Of a stretch of DNA of 14,016 nt, positions 1 to 8,332 are shown one piece after another. A program made the position numbers and the translations under genes. Within the stretch, counting starts at the first letter, position 1. Each line of letters starts with the position of its first letter. The stretch is from Legionella longbeachae (lineage in GTDB: Bacteria; Pseudomonadota; Gammaproteobacteria; Legionellales; Legionellaceae). The stretch covers positions 1 through 14,016 of the forward strand of contig JACPOX010000233.1 of assembly GCA_016191305.1 (NCBI GenBank), read 5' to 3'. The notes below the pieces were generated by a model. It did not search any database. It was not told the DNA's origin and was given only the letters and a program-made list of their open reading frames with translations.

Positions 1-325
1 AAATATGACTTTCTACAAATGCACTTAATTGAGACTTAGTAAGCAATCCCATTTTCACTCCTGCAACTTGACCATTTTTAAATAAGATCAGCGTAGGAAT
101 ACTCATCACACCAAATTGCGCAGGAGCTTGTGGGTGGTCATCAATGTTAATTTTTGCGAAAGTCACTTGTTCACTATGATTTGCAGCAACCTCTTCCAAT
201 ATAGGAGTCAATGCACGACATGGACCACACCATTCAGCCCAAAAATCAACTAATACAGGCTTATTGGCATTAATTACGTCTTGTTCAAAGCTTGCATCTG
301 TTATTGTTTTAATAAGATCACTCAT
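1..325 (-). CDS. trxA: Thioredoxin, 3' end cut by window edge
   Basis: Cytoplasmic thiol-disulfide reductase that passes electrons from thioredoxin reductase to protein disulfides. I read 108 codons from the ATG at 325-323 to the window edge. The protein starts MSDLIKTITDASF and carries the active-site motif WCGPC (residues 32-36, within DFWAEWCGPC) and the cis-proline motif SIPT (Pro77). It ends near SQLSAFVESHI, so at most a residue or so and the stop codon are missing compared with the ~109-residue E. coli TrxA. An AGAGG ribosome binding site lies just upstream of the ATG. It lies on the same strand as rsmE and begins about 57 bases beyond the rsmE stop, so the two could be co-transcribed. 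The assignment rests on motif and full-length similarity recalled from the family. Confidence 0.95.
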   Translation of the reverse strand, partial: MSDLIKTITDASFEQDVINANKPVLVDFWAEWCGPCRALTPILEEVAANHSEQVTFAKINIDDHPQAPAQFGVMSIPTLILFKNGQVAGVKMGLLTKSQLSAFVESHI

Positions 326-382
326 GTGTGTAAACCTCTGTTGTTTAAAATATGGTCGATAGATACTAAAAGTCTTTCTTAA

Positions 383-1111
383 TTATAGATCACCGCCTAC
401 CGCTTGCAACACACTCAATGCCGTAATTGCAGCCGTTTCGGTACGTAAAATTCGTGGGCCCAAAGATAAAGGTTGAAACCCATACTCACCAGCACATTCA
501 ACTTCATTATCACTTAAACCTCCTTCGGGGCCAATAAGCAAAGCAATAACAGAATTGCCAATATCATAATCACGCCAGGTTTTTTCCCCAATAGGATGCA
601 AAATAAATTTTAATTTAGCTTTAACCTCTCGCAGATAATGCTCCAAACTAACTGGCTGATACACTATTGGAACTGTATTTCGTCCTGACTGCTCACAAGC
701 AGCGATAACAATAGCTCGCCATTGGTTCAGTTTTTTCGTTATGCGTTCTTTATCCAATTTAACAACACAACGCTCCGTAATTATTGGAGTAATACTAGCT
801 ACGCCTAATTCAACGGCCTTTTGCATTACCAACTCCATGCGTTCGCCTTTTGAAATAGCTTGCGCTAAATGGATAGTTAAAGGCGATTCGCAACTCTTGT
901 CTTTTACCGAGCCCACAACAACACGAACCTGTTTTTTTTTCACAGTTTCTATAGTTGCGTTAAATTCTCGATTATCACCACAAAATAAAATAAGTTGCTC
1001 ACCAACCTGCATACGTAAAACCACGCCAACATGCTGGCTAGCTTCGGGGGATAATTCTAATAACTGACCTGTATGATAGTTACCCGATTGATAAATACGT
1101 ATTGTTCTCAC
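383..1111 (-). CDS. rsmE: 16S rRNA (uracil1498-N3)-methyltransferase RsmE
   Basis: SPOUT-class methyltransferase that makes m3U1498 in 16S rRNA of the 30S subunit, using S-adenosylmethionine. The 242-residue length is normal for the family. An N-terminal PUA-like part (about 1-70, with HVGVVLRMQVGE) precedes the knotted catalytic domain. Family motifs are KGERMELVMQKAVELGV (88-104), ACEQSGR (138-144), IGPEGGLS (193-200) and LGPRILRTETA (217-227), the last two forming the SAM-binding trefoil knot. The start is GTG (1111-1109), preceded by GGGAAG. It diverges from fumC across a 96-base gap that must hold both promoters. From memory, the L. pneumophila RsmE homologue has been reported as a Dot/Icm-translocated protein; nothing in this sequence proves that here. 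Confidence 0.95.
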   Translation of the reverse strand: MRTIRIYQSGNYHTGQLLELSPEASQHVGVVLRMQVGEQLILFCGDNREFNATIETVKKKQVRVVVGSVKDKSCESPLTIHLAQAISKGERMELVMQKAVELGVASITPIITERCVVKLDKERITKKLNQWRAIVIAACEQSGRNTVPIVYQPVSLEHYLREVKAKLKFILHPIGEKTWRDYDIGNSVIALLIGPEGGLSDNEVECAGEYGFQPLSLGPRILRTETAAITALSVLQAVGGDL

Positions 1112-1150
1112 GATCTTCCCAAATAATTATGACACATACTATAACAAAAA

Positions 1151-1179
1151 TTACTTATTCCTGTCTCATGTGATAAAAT
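1151..1179 (+). promoter_or_regulatory. Putative sigma70 promoter of fumC
   Basis: TTACTT at 1151-1156 and TAAAAT at 1174-1179 are separated by 17 bases, 28 bases before the fumC ATG. The -10 box is preceded by TGTGA, giving a weak extended -10. An AGGA ribosome binding site follows at 1193-1196. Call based only on consensus similarity and spacing. Confidence 0.45.
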
Positions 1180-1207
1180 TTTTTATTTCAGTAGGAAATC
1201 AAAAACC

Positions 1208-2599
<1,392 letters not shown>

Positions 2600-2607
2600 T
2601 TTGAATC

Positions 2608-2640
2608 CGACATAAAAGACATCGAATGTCTTTTATGTCG
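2608..2640. terminator. Perfect 15-bp hairpin between convergent fumC and cbs
   Basis: The arms 2608-2622 and 2626-2640 are exact reverse complements (CGACATAAAAGACAT and partner) around a 3-base loop, CGA. The hairpin starts 9 bases after the fumC stop and ends 9 bases before the end of the converging cbs pseudogene. There is no long T run on either side, though the arms hold TTTTA tracts. It probably ends or stabilises transcripts from both sides. The structure is certain from sequence; the role is inferred. Confidence 0.6.
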
Positions 2641-2649
2641 CTACAGCCC

Positions 2650-3542
2650 CTATAAAAATCCTTGTTTTTTCATCCACTCATCAGTAGCAAATTTAGACAT
2701 ATAGTTACGAATTGAATCAGGTAAAATCACAAGACATTTTTGTCCTTTGCTTAAGGATTTAGCTTCTTGAAGCGCAGCCCACATAGCTGCTCCAGAAGAA
2801 CCCCCTACGAGTAATCCTTCTTCACGAATTAATCGACGCGCTATTTGAAAAGAATCTTTGTCGTTAATATCCCCTCTACTTCATAAGATTTAATATCAGT
2901 ACCCCCTCCCAGGATTGAACCCTCAGGATCCACACCAACAATTTTGATCGCAGGATTGTATTCTTTAAGGCGTTTCGCAATACCAGAAATTGTACCTCCA
3001 GTCCCCACACCTGCAACTATCATATGTAAGTCTTTGCCAAAATCATCAATAATTTCTTGCGCAGTGCCCCGATAATGGGCATTAGGATTATTCGGATTAC
3101 TATATTGATCGAGAATATATGAATTAGGAATTTCTGCACACAATTTTTTAGCTAAAGAAATATGACTTTCCGGAGCATCAGAAGCTGCTTCGGTTGGAGT
3201 TCGATAAATTGTTGCTCCCAAGCGCTCAAGTACAGACTGTTTCTCCTGACTCATTTTTTCTGGCATAGTAATAATAACTTTATAACCTAATACTGCACCA
3301 GCTAGCGCAATGCCTATACCTGTATTTCCGGAGGTGGGCTCAATAAGAGTATCACCCGGCTTAATGAAGCCATCTCGTTCTGCGTTAACTACCATTTCAT
3401 AGCCAATACGATCTTTGACTGAACCACCTGGGTTGAAAAATTCACATTTGACAAAAAGCTCACAATCCAGATCCCGACCTAAGCGGTTAATTTTTACTAC
3501 CGGAGTATGTCCTATAGTGGCAAGTATATTAGGATAAATCAT
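2650..3542 (-). pseudogene. Cystathionine beta-synthase / cysteine synthase family gene, broken by internal deletion
   Basis: PLP-dependent fold-type II enzyme of cysteine/cystathionine metabolism. The first frame (3542-2841, 233 aa) has the PLP-lysine motif GGSVKDR (Lys43), the substrate loop EPTSGNTG (68-75) and the phosphate-binding [10 protein letters not shown] (178-187). It runs normally to SYEVEGI (219-225), then reads LTTKILFK and stops. The rest of the enzyme is intact in another frame from about 2871 to the stop at 2652-2650: [26 protein letters not shown] and VILPDSIRNYMSKF. Compared with human CBS as I recall it, about 18-19 residues (GYDFIPTVLDR through the W-F/I region) are missing at the junction (2868-2871), fitting a deletion of about 58 bases. 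No C-terminal CBS regulatory domain follows. AAAGGA precedes the ATG and a TATAAT-like -10 box lies at 3577-3582. The lost segment is part of the conserved core, so the product is probably inactive. Confidence 0.85.
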
Positions 3543-3777
3543 GTATTAAATCCTTTATTCAATAGAAGATAAGCCAATTATAAGATCTTTTAGTTCAAGT
3601 AACTACTTGCTCTATATAAAAATAGGGATTTGGATTATATTTAACCACGAAATGATTTGTATTAAAGCATAATTAGCTAAAAAAGGACGAATTAAAAATT
3701 CTTCTGGGTTTTAGGTGGCGATTTTATAATTTATAATTTATATTTATTTTGATACCAACATGAGCAGGGAGCTAAAT

Positions 3778-4032
3778 ATGTTACAGGGTAAATTAAAGTT
3801 ATGTTTTGGGATAGGTTTATTGTCTTTAGGATTAACGGCATGTATGGATATGCAAAACACCGAATCCAGAGATCCCCAATATCAATCTTATGAGAAAACG
3901 AACACGCAAAATCAACAAATGACTCATAAAACTAAACCACAACAAAAGACTTATGCTTCCAAAGATCCTACTCAAAAAGCAACACCAGGGCCTACTCGGA
4001 AAGCAGCACCACAAATTCCTGTAATTCAATAA
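3778..4032 (+). CDS. Small lipoprotein of unknown function
   Basis: 84-residue predicted outer-membrane lipoprotein. The signal peptide MLQGKLKLCFGIGLLSLGLTAC ends in a lipobox, LTAC, with the lipidated cysteine at residue 22. The mature part is hydrophilic and rich in Q, T, K and P, with a short imperfect repeat near the end (KATPGP / KAAPQIP), so it is likely disordered. I chose the ATG at 3778 because AGGGAG (3766-3771) sits 6 bases upstream; an in-frame ATG at 3760 lacks such a site and would add six residues before the signal peptide. Position +2 after the cysteine is Met, not Asp, which fits outer-membrane sorting. Two overlapping TATAAT boxes (3725-3730, 3732-3737) lie upstream without a clear -35. 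I do not recognise the family. Confidence 0.75.
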   Translation: MLQGKLKLCFGIGLLSLGLTACMDMQNTESRDPQYQSYEKTNTQNQQMTHKTKPQQKTYASKDPTQKATPGPTRKAAPQIPVIQ

Positions 4033-4070
4033 GCTGCGTTACATTTCTATCTTGAGTCCTAAATATTAGG

Positions 4071-4112
4071 TCCCTCTAAAAATTTTCGGTGAAAATTATT
4101 GGAGGGATTTTT
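4071..4112 (+). terminator. Intrinsic terminator after the lipoprotein gene
   Basis: Long hairpin: TCCCTC (4071-4076) pairs with GAGGGA (4102-4107), and AATTTTC (4081-4087) pairs with GAAAATT (4091-4097) around a GGT loop. The stretch between the two stems pairs partly. TTTTT follows at 4108-4112. This is a classical rho-independent terminator 38 bases beyond the lipoprotein stop. Confidence 0.85.
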
Positions 4113-4225
4113 GCAATTTGTTTAATTTTTCTTTAAAAATTCAAAGGTAAGTGTTCACCTAAGGGCGTCAAACGCTTCTTAAGAAGTAGTTGTATCTATT
4201 TAAATCATTCGGCGTTTTAGCCTTA

Positions 4226-4498
4226 TCACTGTCTTGATGTAATGAAAGCAGGTTGATTTTCCAGTTGCTCAAATATTTTATCTGCTTCAATTTGGCGGGT
4301 ACAAATCCAGCTCGCTATGGAACTGACTAATAACTCAATAACCTGCCTTTCTTGTCCTGCTGGGAAACTCGCAATTACGGGAGTTCTTTCTGAGTGCTCT
4401 AAATTAGATAAAGAGAAAGTGCTGGAAGATTGAACTGGTAAAAAAGTAATATACAATTCTTTCAATTTTTCGTAATTTAATTCACCATCACCCACCAT
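4226..4498 (-). CDS. Unknown protein; possibly the displaced C-terminal part of the upstream gene
   Basis: 90-residue open frame, MVGDGELNYEK to the stop at 4228-4226; no family recognised. It lies 13 bases beyond the stop of the preceding minus-strand gene, in a different frame. The ATG has no ribosome binding site (the bases before it are CTTCTTAAGC). Its frame stays open upstream to 4519, reading ERKTFLS before the Met. This suggests it may be the C-terminal end of one longer gene split by a frameshift near 4514-4522. The C-terminus carries a glutamate-bearing stretch (RQIEADKIFEQLENQ) followed by FITSRQ, resembling the E-block type of Dot/Icm translocation signal. That resemblance is suggestive only. 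Alternatively it is a small gene translated by coupling to the one upstream. Confidence 0.5.
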   Translation of the reverse strand: MVGDGELNYEKLKELYITFLPVQSSSTFSLSNLEHSERTPVIASFPAGQERQVIELLVSSIASWICTRQIEADKIFEQLENQPAFITSRQ

Positions 4499-4511
4499 GC
4501 TTAAGAAGGTT

Positions 4512-5018
4512 TTACGTTCTCAGTTCCATTCCTTGCTCTTTAAAAGATAAGGTAATAGAGATTCCCAGAGCTTGAGCCAAAGCACTTAAAGCACTAGGAG
4601 CCAACTTGATTTTCGGATCACGTAAATAGTCCTTTTTAGTATCTTTTGTTAATCCTGCAAAAACTTCACGATACTTCAATGGCTCTACATATAGCTCATC
4701 AATAGTCAATTGACGTAGGACGTAAGCCATACACTCTACTAACTCTGACTTACGAGAACTATTAAGTAGTGTTTTCATACGTTCTGAGAGAGTCACATAA
4801 GGTTGGTTATTTACATATTTTGGAAAGTATTGATAAAAGCGCTCTAAAATTTTTTTCAAAACAGCATCATTGCCACGTTGCTTATCCAGTAAAGAATCTA
4901 TCAATGCTACAGCTGCGGCATGAAATTGTTCTTTGCCGATATTAATGAAACTGTATTCATCTTGCTGCTTAGGTACTTGATGAGCCCGATTATTAAAAAA
5001 ACTACCAGCAAGTTCCAT
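4512..5018 (-). CDS. Unknown Legionella-type protein, candidate Dot/Icm effector fragment
   Basis: 168-residue soluble protein, MELAGSFFNNRAHQVPKQQ to KEQGMELRT. It has no signal peptide or membrane segment and I do not recognise a family. It is mostly predicted helical, with KKILERFYQYFPKYV (55-69) and PSALSALAQALGISITLSF (141-159). I chose the ATG at 5018 because GGAG lies 6 bases upstream; the longer frame would need a TTG at 5030. A PmrA-box-like repeat at 5062-5078 and a TAGAAT -10 box at 5046-5051 precede it. PmrA controls many Dot/Icm effector genes in Legionella, so an effector role is possible. The sequence stops just where the next frame begins (see 4226-4498), so the gene may be frameshifted and once about 260 residues long. 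Confidence 0.6.
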   Translation of the reverse strand: MELAGSFFNNRAHQVPKQQDEYSFINIGKEQFHAAAVALIDSLLDKQRGNDAVLKKILERFYQYFPKYVNNQPYVTLSERMKTLLNSSRKSELVECMAYVLRQLTIDELYVEPLKYREVFAGLTKDTKKDYLRDPKIKLAPSALSALAQALGISITLSFKEQGMELRT

Positions 5019-5030
5019 AATGCTCTCCAA

Positions 5031-5300
5031 CCTATCTATAATTCCATTCTAATAAATCAAAGTTAAGGAAATATTAACTAATATCCATTATGCGATTTAA
5101 GTTTCCAATAACCTTCTTTTTTGAAATAAATTATATTAAAAAAATAATCCGTGTATCATAATTATATACTTCGCATACAAAATTTACCCAAATACTTATA
5201 AAACACATCTTATACTATTTATAACGTATTTGTATATTTTATATATTTAATTTTTATACAAACAAGCTGTGTTTCCTGGAATATAGTTCGTTATGGAGAA
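5031..5300. other. Very AT-rich divergent intergenic region
   Basis: No gene seen. It separates the minus-strand unknown gene from the plus-strand DOT1-like methyltransferase and should hold both promoters. Besides the PmrA-box-like site, the methyltransferase side has a spaced inverted repeat, TTGTATA (5230-5236) and TATACAA (5255-5261), 18 bases apart, which could be an operator. Several TATA-rich -10-like strings make a single promoter impossible to choose by eye. Confidence 0.5.
5046..5078 (-). promoter_or_regulatory. PmrA-box-like direct repeat and -10 box
   Basis: On the minus strand the sequence GTTAATATTTCCTTAAC (5078-5062) contains two TTAA half-sites exactly 11 bases apart. This is the spacing and core of the PmrA-box tandem repeat (cTTAATatT type) described for Legionella and Coxiella Dot/Icm genes. 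A TAGAAT -10 box (5051-5046) follows after 10 bases, so the repeat occupies the -35 region as activator sites usually do. The gene starts at 5018. The match was found by eye in an AT-rich gap where chance matches are likelier. Confidence 0.5.
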
Positions 5301-6062
5301 ATGGCATACCATATCATTATCTTTTATATTGATGAGGATTTACCTTTGAGCCACTCAATAACAAATTTTGCTTTTTTACTCTGTATAAGCTTTGCTCTGC
5401 TCATGTTTTTTATTTATCAAAAAAAGCACTTATACATCAAACGCTGGCAAAAATCGTTAAATTTACATGAGCATGCGCCCGTGTTCCACCAAATTTATCA
5501 GGATGCCAATGGTTTTATTCTCTCCCAACAAGCCAGACAAAAACACAATGCGATGGAATATACTTATGGAGAAATCAAATTTCTATCGTTTATTGCTCTT
5601 TTGTCATTAACAAAACCCAATGAAAACACCGTATTTTATGATTTAGGTTCAGGTATAGGCAAAGCAGTATTAGCCTGCAGTATGGTTTTTCCAGTACGTA
5701 AAAGTGTTGGAGTAGAATTGTTTCCAGAATTATATTTCGATGCTTGTAGCCATTTGGAACAGTTAGCAAATATAGAAAATTATTCTGCGCAAGCAAAAAA
5801 TATTCAGTTTATTTTAGGTGATTTTCTTGAAGTAAATTTGAGCGACGCAACACTTATATTTATAAATTCCACTGCTTTTTTTGGTCAAACTTGGGAAAAG
5901 CTATGTTCAAAACTTGATGAGTTATTGCATCTTAAAACCGTAATTACAACCAGTAAAGCCTTAGAGTGTACTCATTTCTCCCTACTCACACGCATTAAAG
6001 TTGAAATGAGTTGGGGCGTAGTTTTTGCTTATATTCATATTCGAAAAAACAATTTGAACTAA
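5301..6062 (+). CDS. Membrane-anchored DOT1-like SAM-dependent methyltransferase
   Basis: 253 residues. A hydrophobic segment, FAFLLCISFALLMFFIY (23-39), is followed by KK and suggests a single N-terminal membrane anchor. The catalytic part matches the DOT1 histone H3K79 methyltransferase motif order: TYGE (88-91), SAM motif I DLGSGIGK (114-121), acidic motif VGVE (136-139), LGDFLEV (172-178), FINSTAFFG (187-195, compare DOT1 FVNNFAFG with its key Asn), TTSKALE (216-222, compare IVSSKPF) and a terminal MSW...YIHIRK (236-249, compare VSW...YYLHTIDR). DOT1 enzymes methylate a lysine without a SET domain. The substrate here is unknown and could be a host or a bacterial protein. The ATG at 5301 has GGAG only two bases away. 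A TTG at 5346 with GAGGA seven bases upstream is an alternative start, giving 238 residues and keeping the anchor. No partner gene is adjacent on the same strand. Confidence 0.72.
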   Translation: MAYHIIIFYIDEDLPLSHSITNFAFLLCISFALLMFFIYQKKHLYIKRWQKSLNLHEHAPVFHQIYQDANGFILSQQARQKHNAMEYTYGEIKFLSFIALLSLTKPNENTVFYDLGSGIGKAVLACSMVFPVRKSVGVELFPELYFDACSHLEQLANIENYSAQAKNIQFILGDFLEVNLSDATLIFINSTAFFGQTWEKLCSKLDELLHLKTVITTSKALECTHFSLLTRIKVEMSWGVVFAYIHIRKNNLN

Positions 6063-6076
6063 CTCTCTTGAAAACA

Positions 6077-6104
6077 TTGAATAATTTTTTTCCCAGTCTA
6101 TACT
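6077..6104 (+). promoter_or_regulatory. Putative sigma70 promoter of ihfB
   Basis: TTGAAT (6077-6082) and TATACT (6099-6104) are 16 bases apart, 78 bases before the ihfB ATG. Both boxes are close to consensus, and the position between the methyltransferase stop and ihfB fits. Confidence 0.5.
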
Positions 6105-6182
6105 TATAAAACAAGGGACAATTGTCAGCACCTAATATGTATTGGTAGCAGACTTTGAAACACGCGACAACAAGAGGTGGGT

Positions 6183-6491
6183 ATGATCAAATCGGAACTC
6201 ATTGAACACATCGCTGCTCGAATGACGCATCTTACTGAAAAACAAGTAGCTGATGGTATTAATAAAATATTAGAATTAATGAGTGAATCACTCATTAAAA
6301 ATCAAAGAATAGAAATACGTGGATTTGGTAGTTTTTCCCTCCATTATCGACCACCACGAAACGCTCATAATCCAAAAACCGGGGAAAAAGTTGTGACTAA
6401 AGCCAAATATAGTCCTCACTTTAAACCAGGCAAAGAATTACGCGAGCGTGTTGATGCGTCAAGTAGCCATTATGAGCTGCCTGAGGAATAA
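6183..6491 (+). CDS. ihfB: Integration host factor beta subunit
   Basis: DNA-bending nucleoid protein; with IhfA it forms the IHF heterodimer, which assists transcription, replication and recombination. It has 102 residues against 94 in E. coli, the extra being a tail, [26 protein letters not shown] matches E. coli [26 protein letters not shown] (42-56) and NPKTGEKV (63-70) with the DNA-intercalating Pro64, then [13 protein letters not shown], are diagnostic for the IHF beta branch rather than HU or IHF alpha. I chose the ATG at 6183 because AAGAGG lies 5-6 bases upstream; a GTG at 6177 lies inside that site. It appears monocistronic, since a repeat element fills the region downstream. In Legionella, IHF is linked to growth-phase control of transmissive traits (family knowledge). 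Confidence 0.95.
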   Translation: MIKSELIEHIAARMTHLTEKQVADGINKILELMSESLIKNQRIEIRGFGSFSLHYRPPRNAHNPKTGEKVVTKAKYSPHFKPGKELRERVDASSSHYELPEE

Positions 6492-6538
6492 AAAAGGTAT
6501 CCATTCACGCACGCCGTCAACTTAGGAAAAAGCAGCCT

Positions 6539-6793
6539 GGATGGAGCGCTGCGCGAGTAATCCAGGAACCCCCGAAGCGGTACATTAGACCTCTTGCATA
6601 ACCTGCGGATTTTGCTTTAGGGCAAGGCGCAAGCATTTCGAGGAGCGGAGTTTACATAAAGTAAATGAGCACCGCAGAAACGCTTGCAACGCAGCAATAA
6701 AGCAAAAGACGCAGGTTATGCAAGAGGTCTATTATGGTTTAATGCGTCATGCTGCGCATGGATTTCGTGGATTACGCGCACAGCGCTCCATCC
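6539..6793. repeat. Outer inverted-repeat element (about 255 bp)
   Basis: The arms 6539-6568 and 6764-6793 are inverted copies of about 30 bases with three mismatches. Both begin GGATGGAGCGCTG on their outer side and include TAATCCA. The arms are GC-richer than the surroundings. They enclose a second, distinct inverted repeat (6586-6731). No open reading frame of useful length lies inside, so this is a non-autonomous repeat or folded intergenic element. It lies between convergent ihfB and dcd, where it could also end transcription from both sides. Confidence 0.7.
6586..6731. mobile_element. MITE-like element nested in the outer repeat (146 bp)
   Basis: Perfect 22-base terminal inverted repeats at 6586-6607 and 6710-6731, reading TAGACCTCTTGCATAACC inward and on to TGCG. 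They extend to 34 bases (to 6619 and from 6698) with only two mismatches. The inside also folds, with GCAAGC/GCTTGC stretches, giving one long hairpin overall. TA at both outer ends could be part of the repeat or a TA target duplication of the Tc1/mariner-IS630 type. It has no coding capacity, as expected of a MITE. Its position inside another inverted repeat suggests a later insertion. Confidence 0.7.
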
Positions 6794-6889
6794 TTTGATA
6801 TAGTTATTCACTTTGAATTTACGCCCTTATCCGTTCAGGGGACATGTCTGAATCTTAGTACATGAAGCTTGCTGTGTTTTTATTTTGAA

Positions 6890-7456
6890 TCAAGTACGAG
6901 GCAAAGTAACTCCAGTTTGCCCTTGATATTTACCGCCACGATCACGATAAGAAACGGCACAAACTTCAGTGGCCTCCAAAAACAGCATCTGCGCCACCCC
7001 TTCATGTGCATAAATTTTAGCAGGCAATGTGGTAGTGTTTGAAAACTCCAGCGTCACATGACCTTCCCATTCTGGCTCTAATGGAGTTACATTAACTATA
7101 ATACCGCAACGAGCATAAGTAGATTTACCAAGACATATTGTTAAGACATTACGTGGAATACGAAAATATTCTACTGTCCTGGCTAAAGCAAAAGAATTAG
7201 GTGGTATAATGCATACATCAGACTGCACATCGATAAAACTATTCTCATCAAATGCCTTAGGATCCACAATAGCCGAATTTATATTGGTAAAAATCTTAAA
7301 TTCATTGGAGCATCGAACATCGTATCCATAACTTGAGACACCATAAGAAATAATCCGCCCTCTTTCATTTTCACGTACTTGGCCTGATTGAAAAGGAGAT
7401 ATCATCCCATGCTCAAGCGCCATTTTCTCTATCCATCTATCTGATTTAATCGACAC
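6890..7456 (-). CDS. dcd: dCTP deaminase
   Basis: Deaminates dCTP to dUTP, feeding dUMP and thymidylate synthesis; a homotrimeric cytoplasmic enzyme of the dUTPase fold. The 188-residue form starts [21 protein letters not shown] and ends [13 protein letters not shown], as in the Pseudomonas-type branch of Dcd, which differs from the E. coli type. Conserved features are [64 protein letters not shown] (carrying the catalytic Glu in TLEF) and [11 protein letters not shown] chose the GTG at 7456-7454 because GAGG lies six bases upstream and the length fits the family; an ATG at 7468 would add four residues but has a poor binding site. It is on the same strand as the slipin gene, 106 bases downstream of it. 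It appears intact. Confidence 0.95.
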   Translation of the reverse strand: MSIKSDRWIEKMALEHGMISPFQSGQVRENERGRIISYGVSSYGYDVRCSNEFKIFTNINSAIVDPKAFDENSFIDVQSDVCIIPPNSFALARTVEYFRIPRNVLTICLGKSTYARCGIIVNVTPLEPEWEGHVTLEFSNTTTLPAKIYAHEGVAQMLFLEATEVCAVSYRDRGGKYQGQTGVTLPRT

Positions 7457-7562
7457 AGCAAACCTCATAACTTCATTAAAAAGAGAGTTCTATCATAAAA
7501 AAAGAATAAACGAAAGCTACTCTAAGCAATCTATGCCGGATTAGAAATACAATAATTAAGAG

Positions 7563-8318
7563 CTATTTTTTCTTTGCCACTATATTGGATAAAAGATCTC
7601 CTAGTTCCATAGGTATAGGAAAAACAATGGTTGAATTATTTGTACCTGCTATTCCAGCTAAAGTCTGTAAATAACGTAACTGCATAGCCTGTGGTTGCTG
7701 CGCTAAAACTTGAGAAGCTTGTAGTAATTTTGTTGAAGCTTGTAACTCACCCTCTGCATGGATTATTTTGGCACGTCGTTCACGTTCTGCCTCCGCTTGT
7801 CTTGCGATGGCTCGGATCATACTCTCATCCAAATCCACTCGCTTTATTTCAACATTCGATACCTTAATACCCCAATTATCAGTTTGTGAATCTAGTATTT
7901 TTTGTACATCACTATTTAGTCGCTCACGCTCTGAAAGCATTTCATCTAATTCATGTTGACCTAACACTGAGCGAAGGGTAGTTTGTGCTAACTGACTTGT
8001 GGCTTCATAATAATTTTCTACCTGAATAATCGCGTTTTCTGGTGTCACAACACGAAAATACAACACTGCATTTACTCTTACAGAAACGTTATCTTTGGAT
8101 ATCACATCCTGACTAGGTACATCCATGACGATGGTTCTCAAATCAACACGCACTACTTGCTGTATTACAGGAATAATAAGAACTAAACCTGGACCTTTTA
8201 CTCGCCAGAAACGTCCTAGCATGAATACAACACCGCGTTCGTATTCCCTGAATACTTTAACCGCAGATGCTAATAACAAAATAATCATTACCAAAACTAC
8301 AATTAAAAAAGGCCCCAT
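7563..8318 (-). CDS. Slipin / stomatin-like SPFH membrane protein
   Basis: 251-residue SPFH (band 7) protein, anchored at the inner membrane and probably oligomeric, associated with membrane microdomains. An N-terminal membrane segment, [17 protein letters not shown] (4-20), leads to [15 protein letters not shown] (23-37) and [21 protein letters not shown] (41-61), the classical slipin opening. The SPFH core follows (about 62-170, with [18 protein letters not shown]). Then comes a charged coiled coil, [19 protein letters not shown] (173-191), and a C-terminus ending [20 protein letters not shown] precedes the ATG. It starts 14 bases after the end of the nfeD remnant; NfeD-slipin pairs are conserved and thought to act together in membrane protein quality control. 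Here the NfeD partner is broken, so this protein may lack it. Confidence 0.93.
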   Translation of the reverse strand: MGPFLIVVLVMIILLLASAVKVFREYERGVVFMLGRFWRVKGPGLVLIIPVIQQVVRVDLRTIVMDVPSQDVISKDNVSVRVNAVLYFRVVTPENAIIQVENYYEATSQLAQTTLRSVLGQHELDEMLSERERLNSDVQKILDSQTDNWGIKVSNVEIKRVDLDESMIRAIARQAEAERERRAKIIHAEGELQASTKLLQASQVLAQQPQAMQLRYLQTLAGIAGTNNSTIVFPIPMELGDLLSNIVAKKK

Positions 8319-8332
8319 TTTATTCTCCTTGA

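Noticed and set aside
741..1067. Plus-strand open frame opposite rsmE
   Set aside because: It is antisense to a clearly conserved gene and its translation shows no protein-like motif or ribosome binding site.
4512..5018. Possible OTU-type deubiquitinase, because of helices and an LSALAQALGISITLSF stretch like the OTU core
   Set aside because: The stretch aligning with the OTU catalytic loop (IGKEQFHAAA) lacks the Asp and Cys of DxxC, and no matching His motif was found. The resemblance is too weak to name.
6586..6731. CRISPR repeat or small RNA gene in the repeat region
   Set aside because: Only one inverted pair per element, no regularly spaced direct repeats, and no promoter-terminator pair typical of a small RNA.
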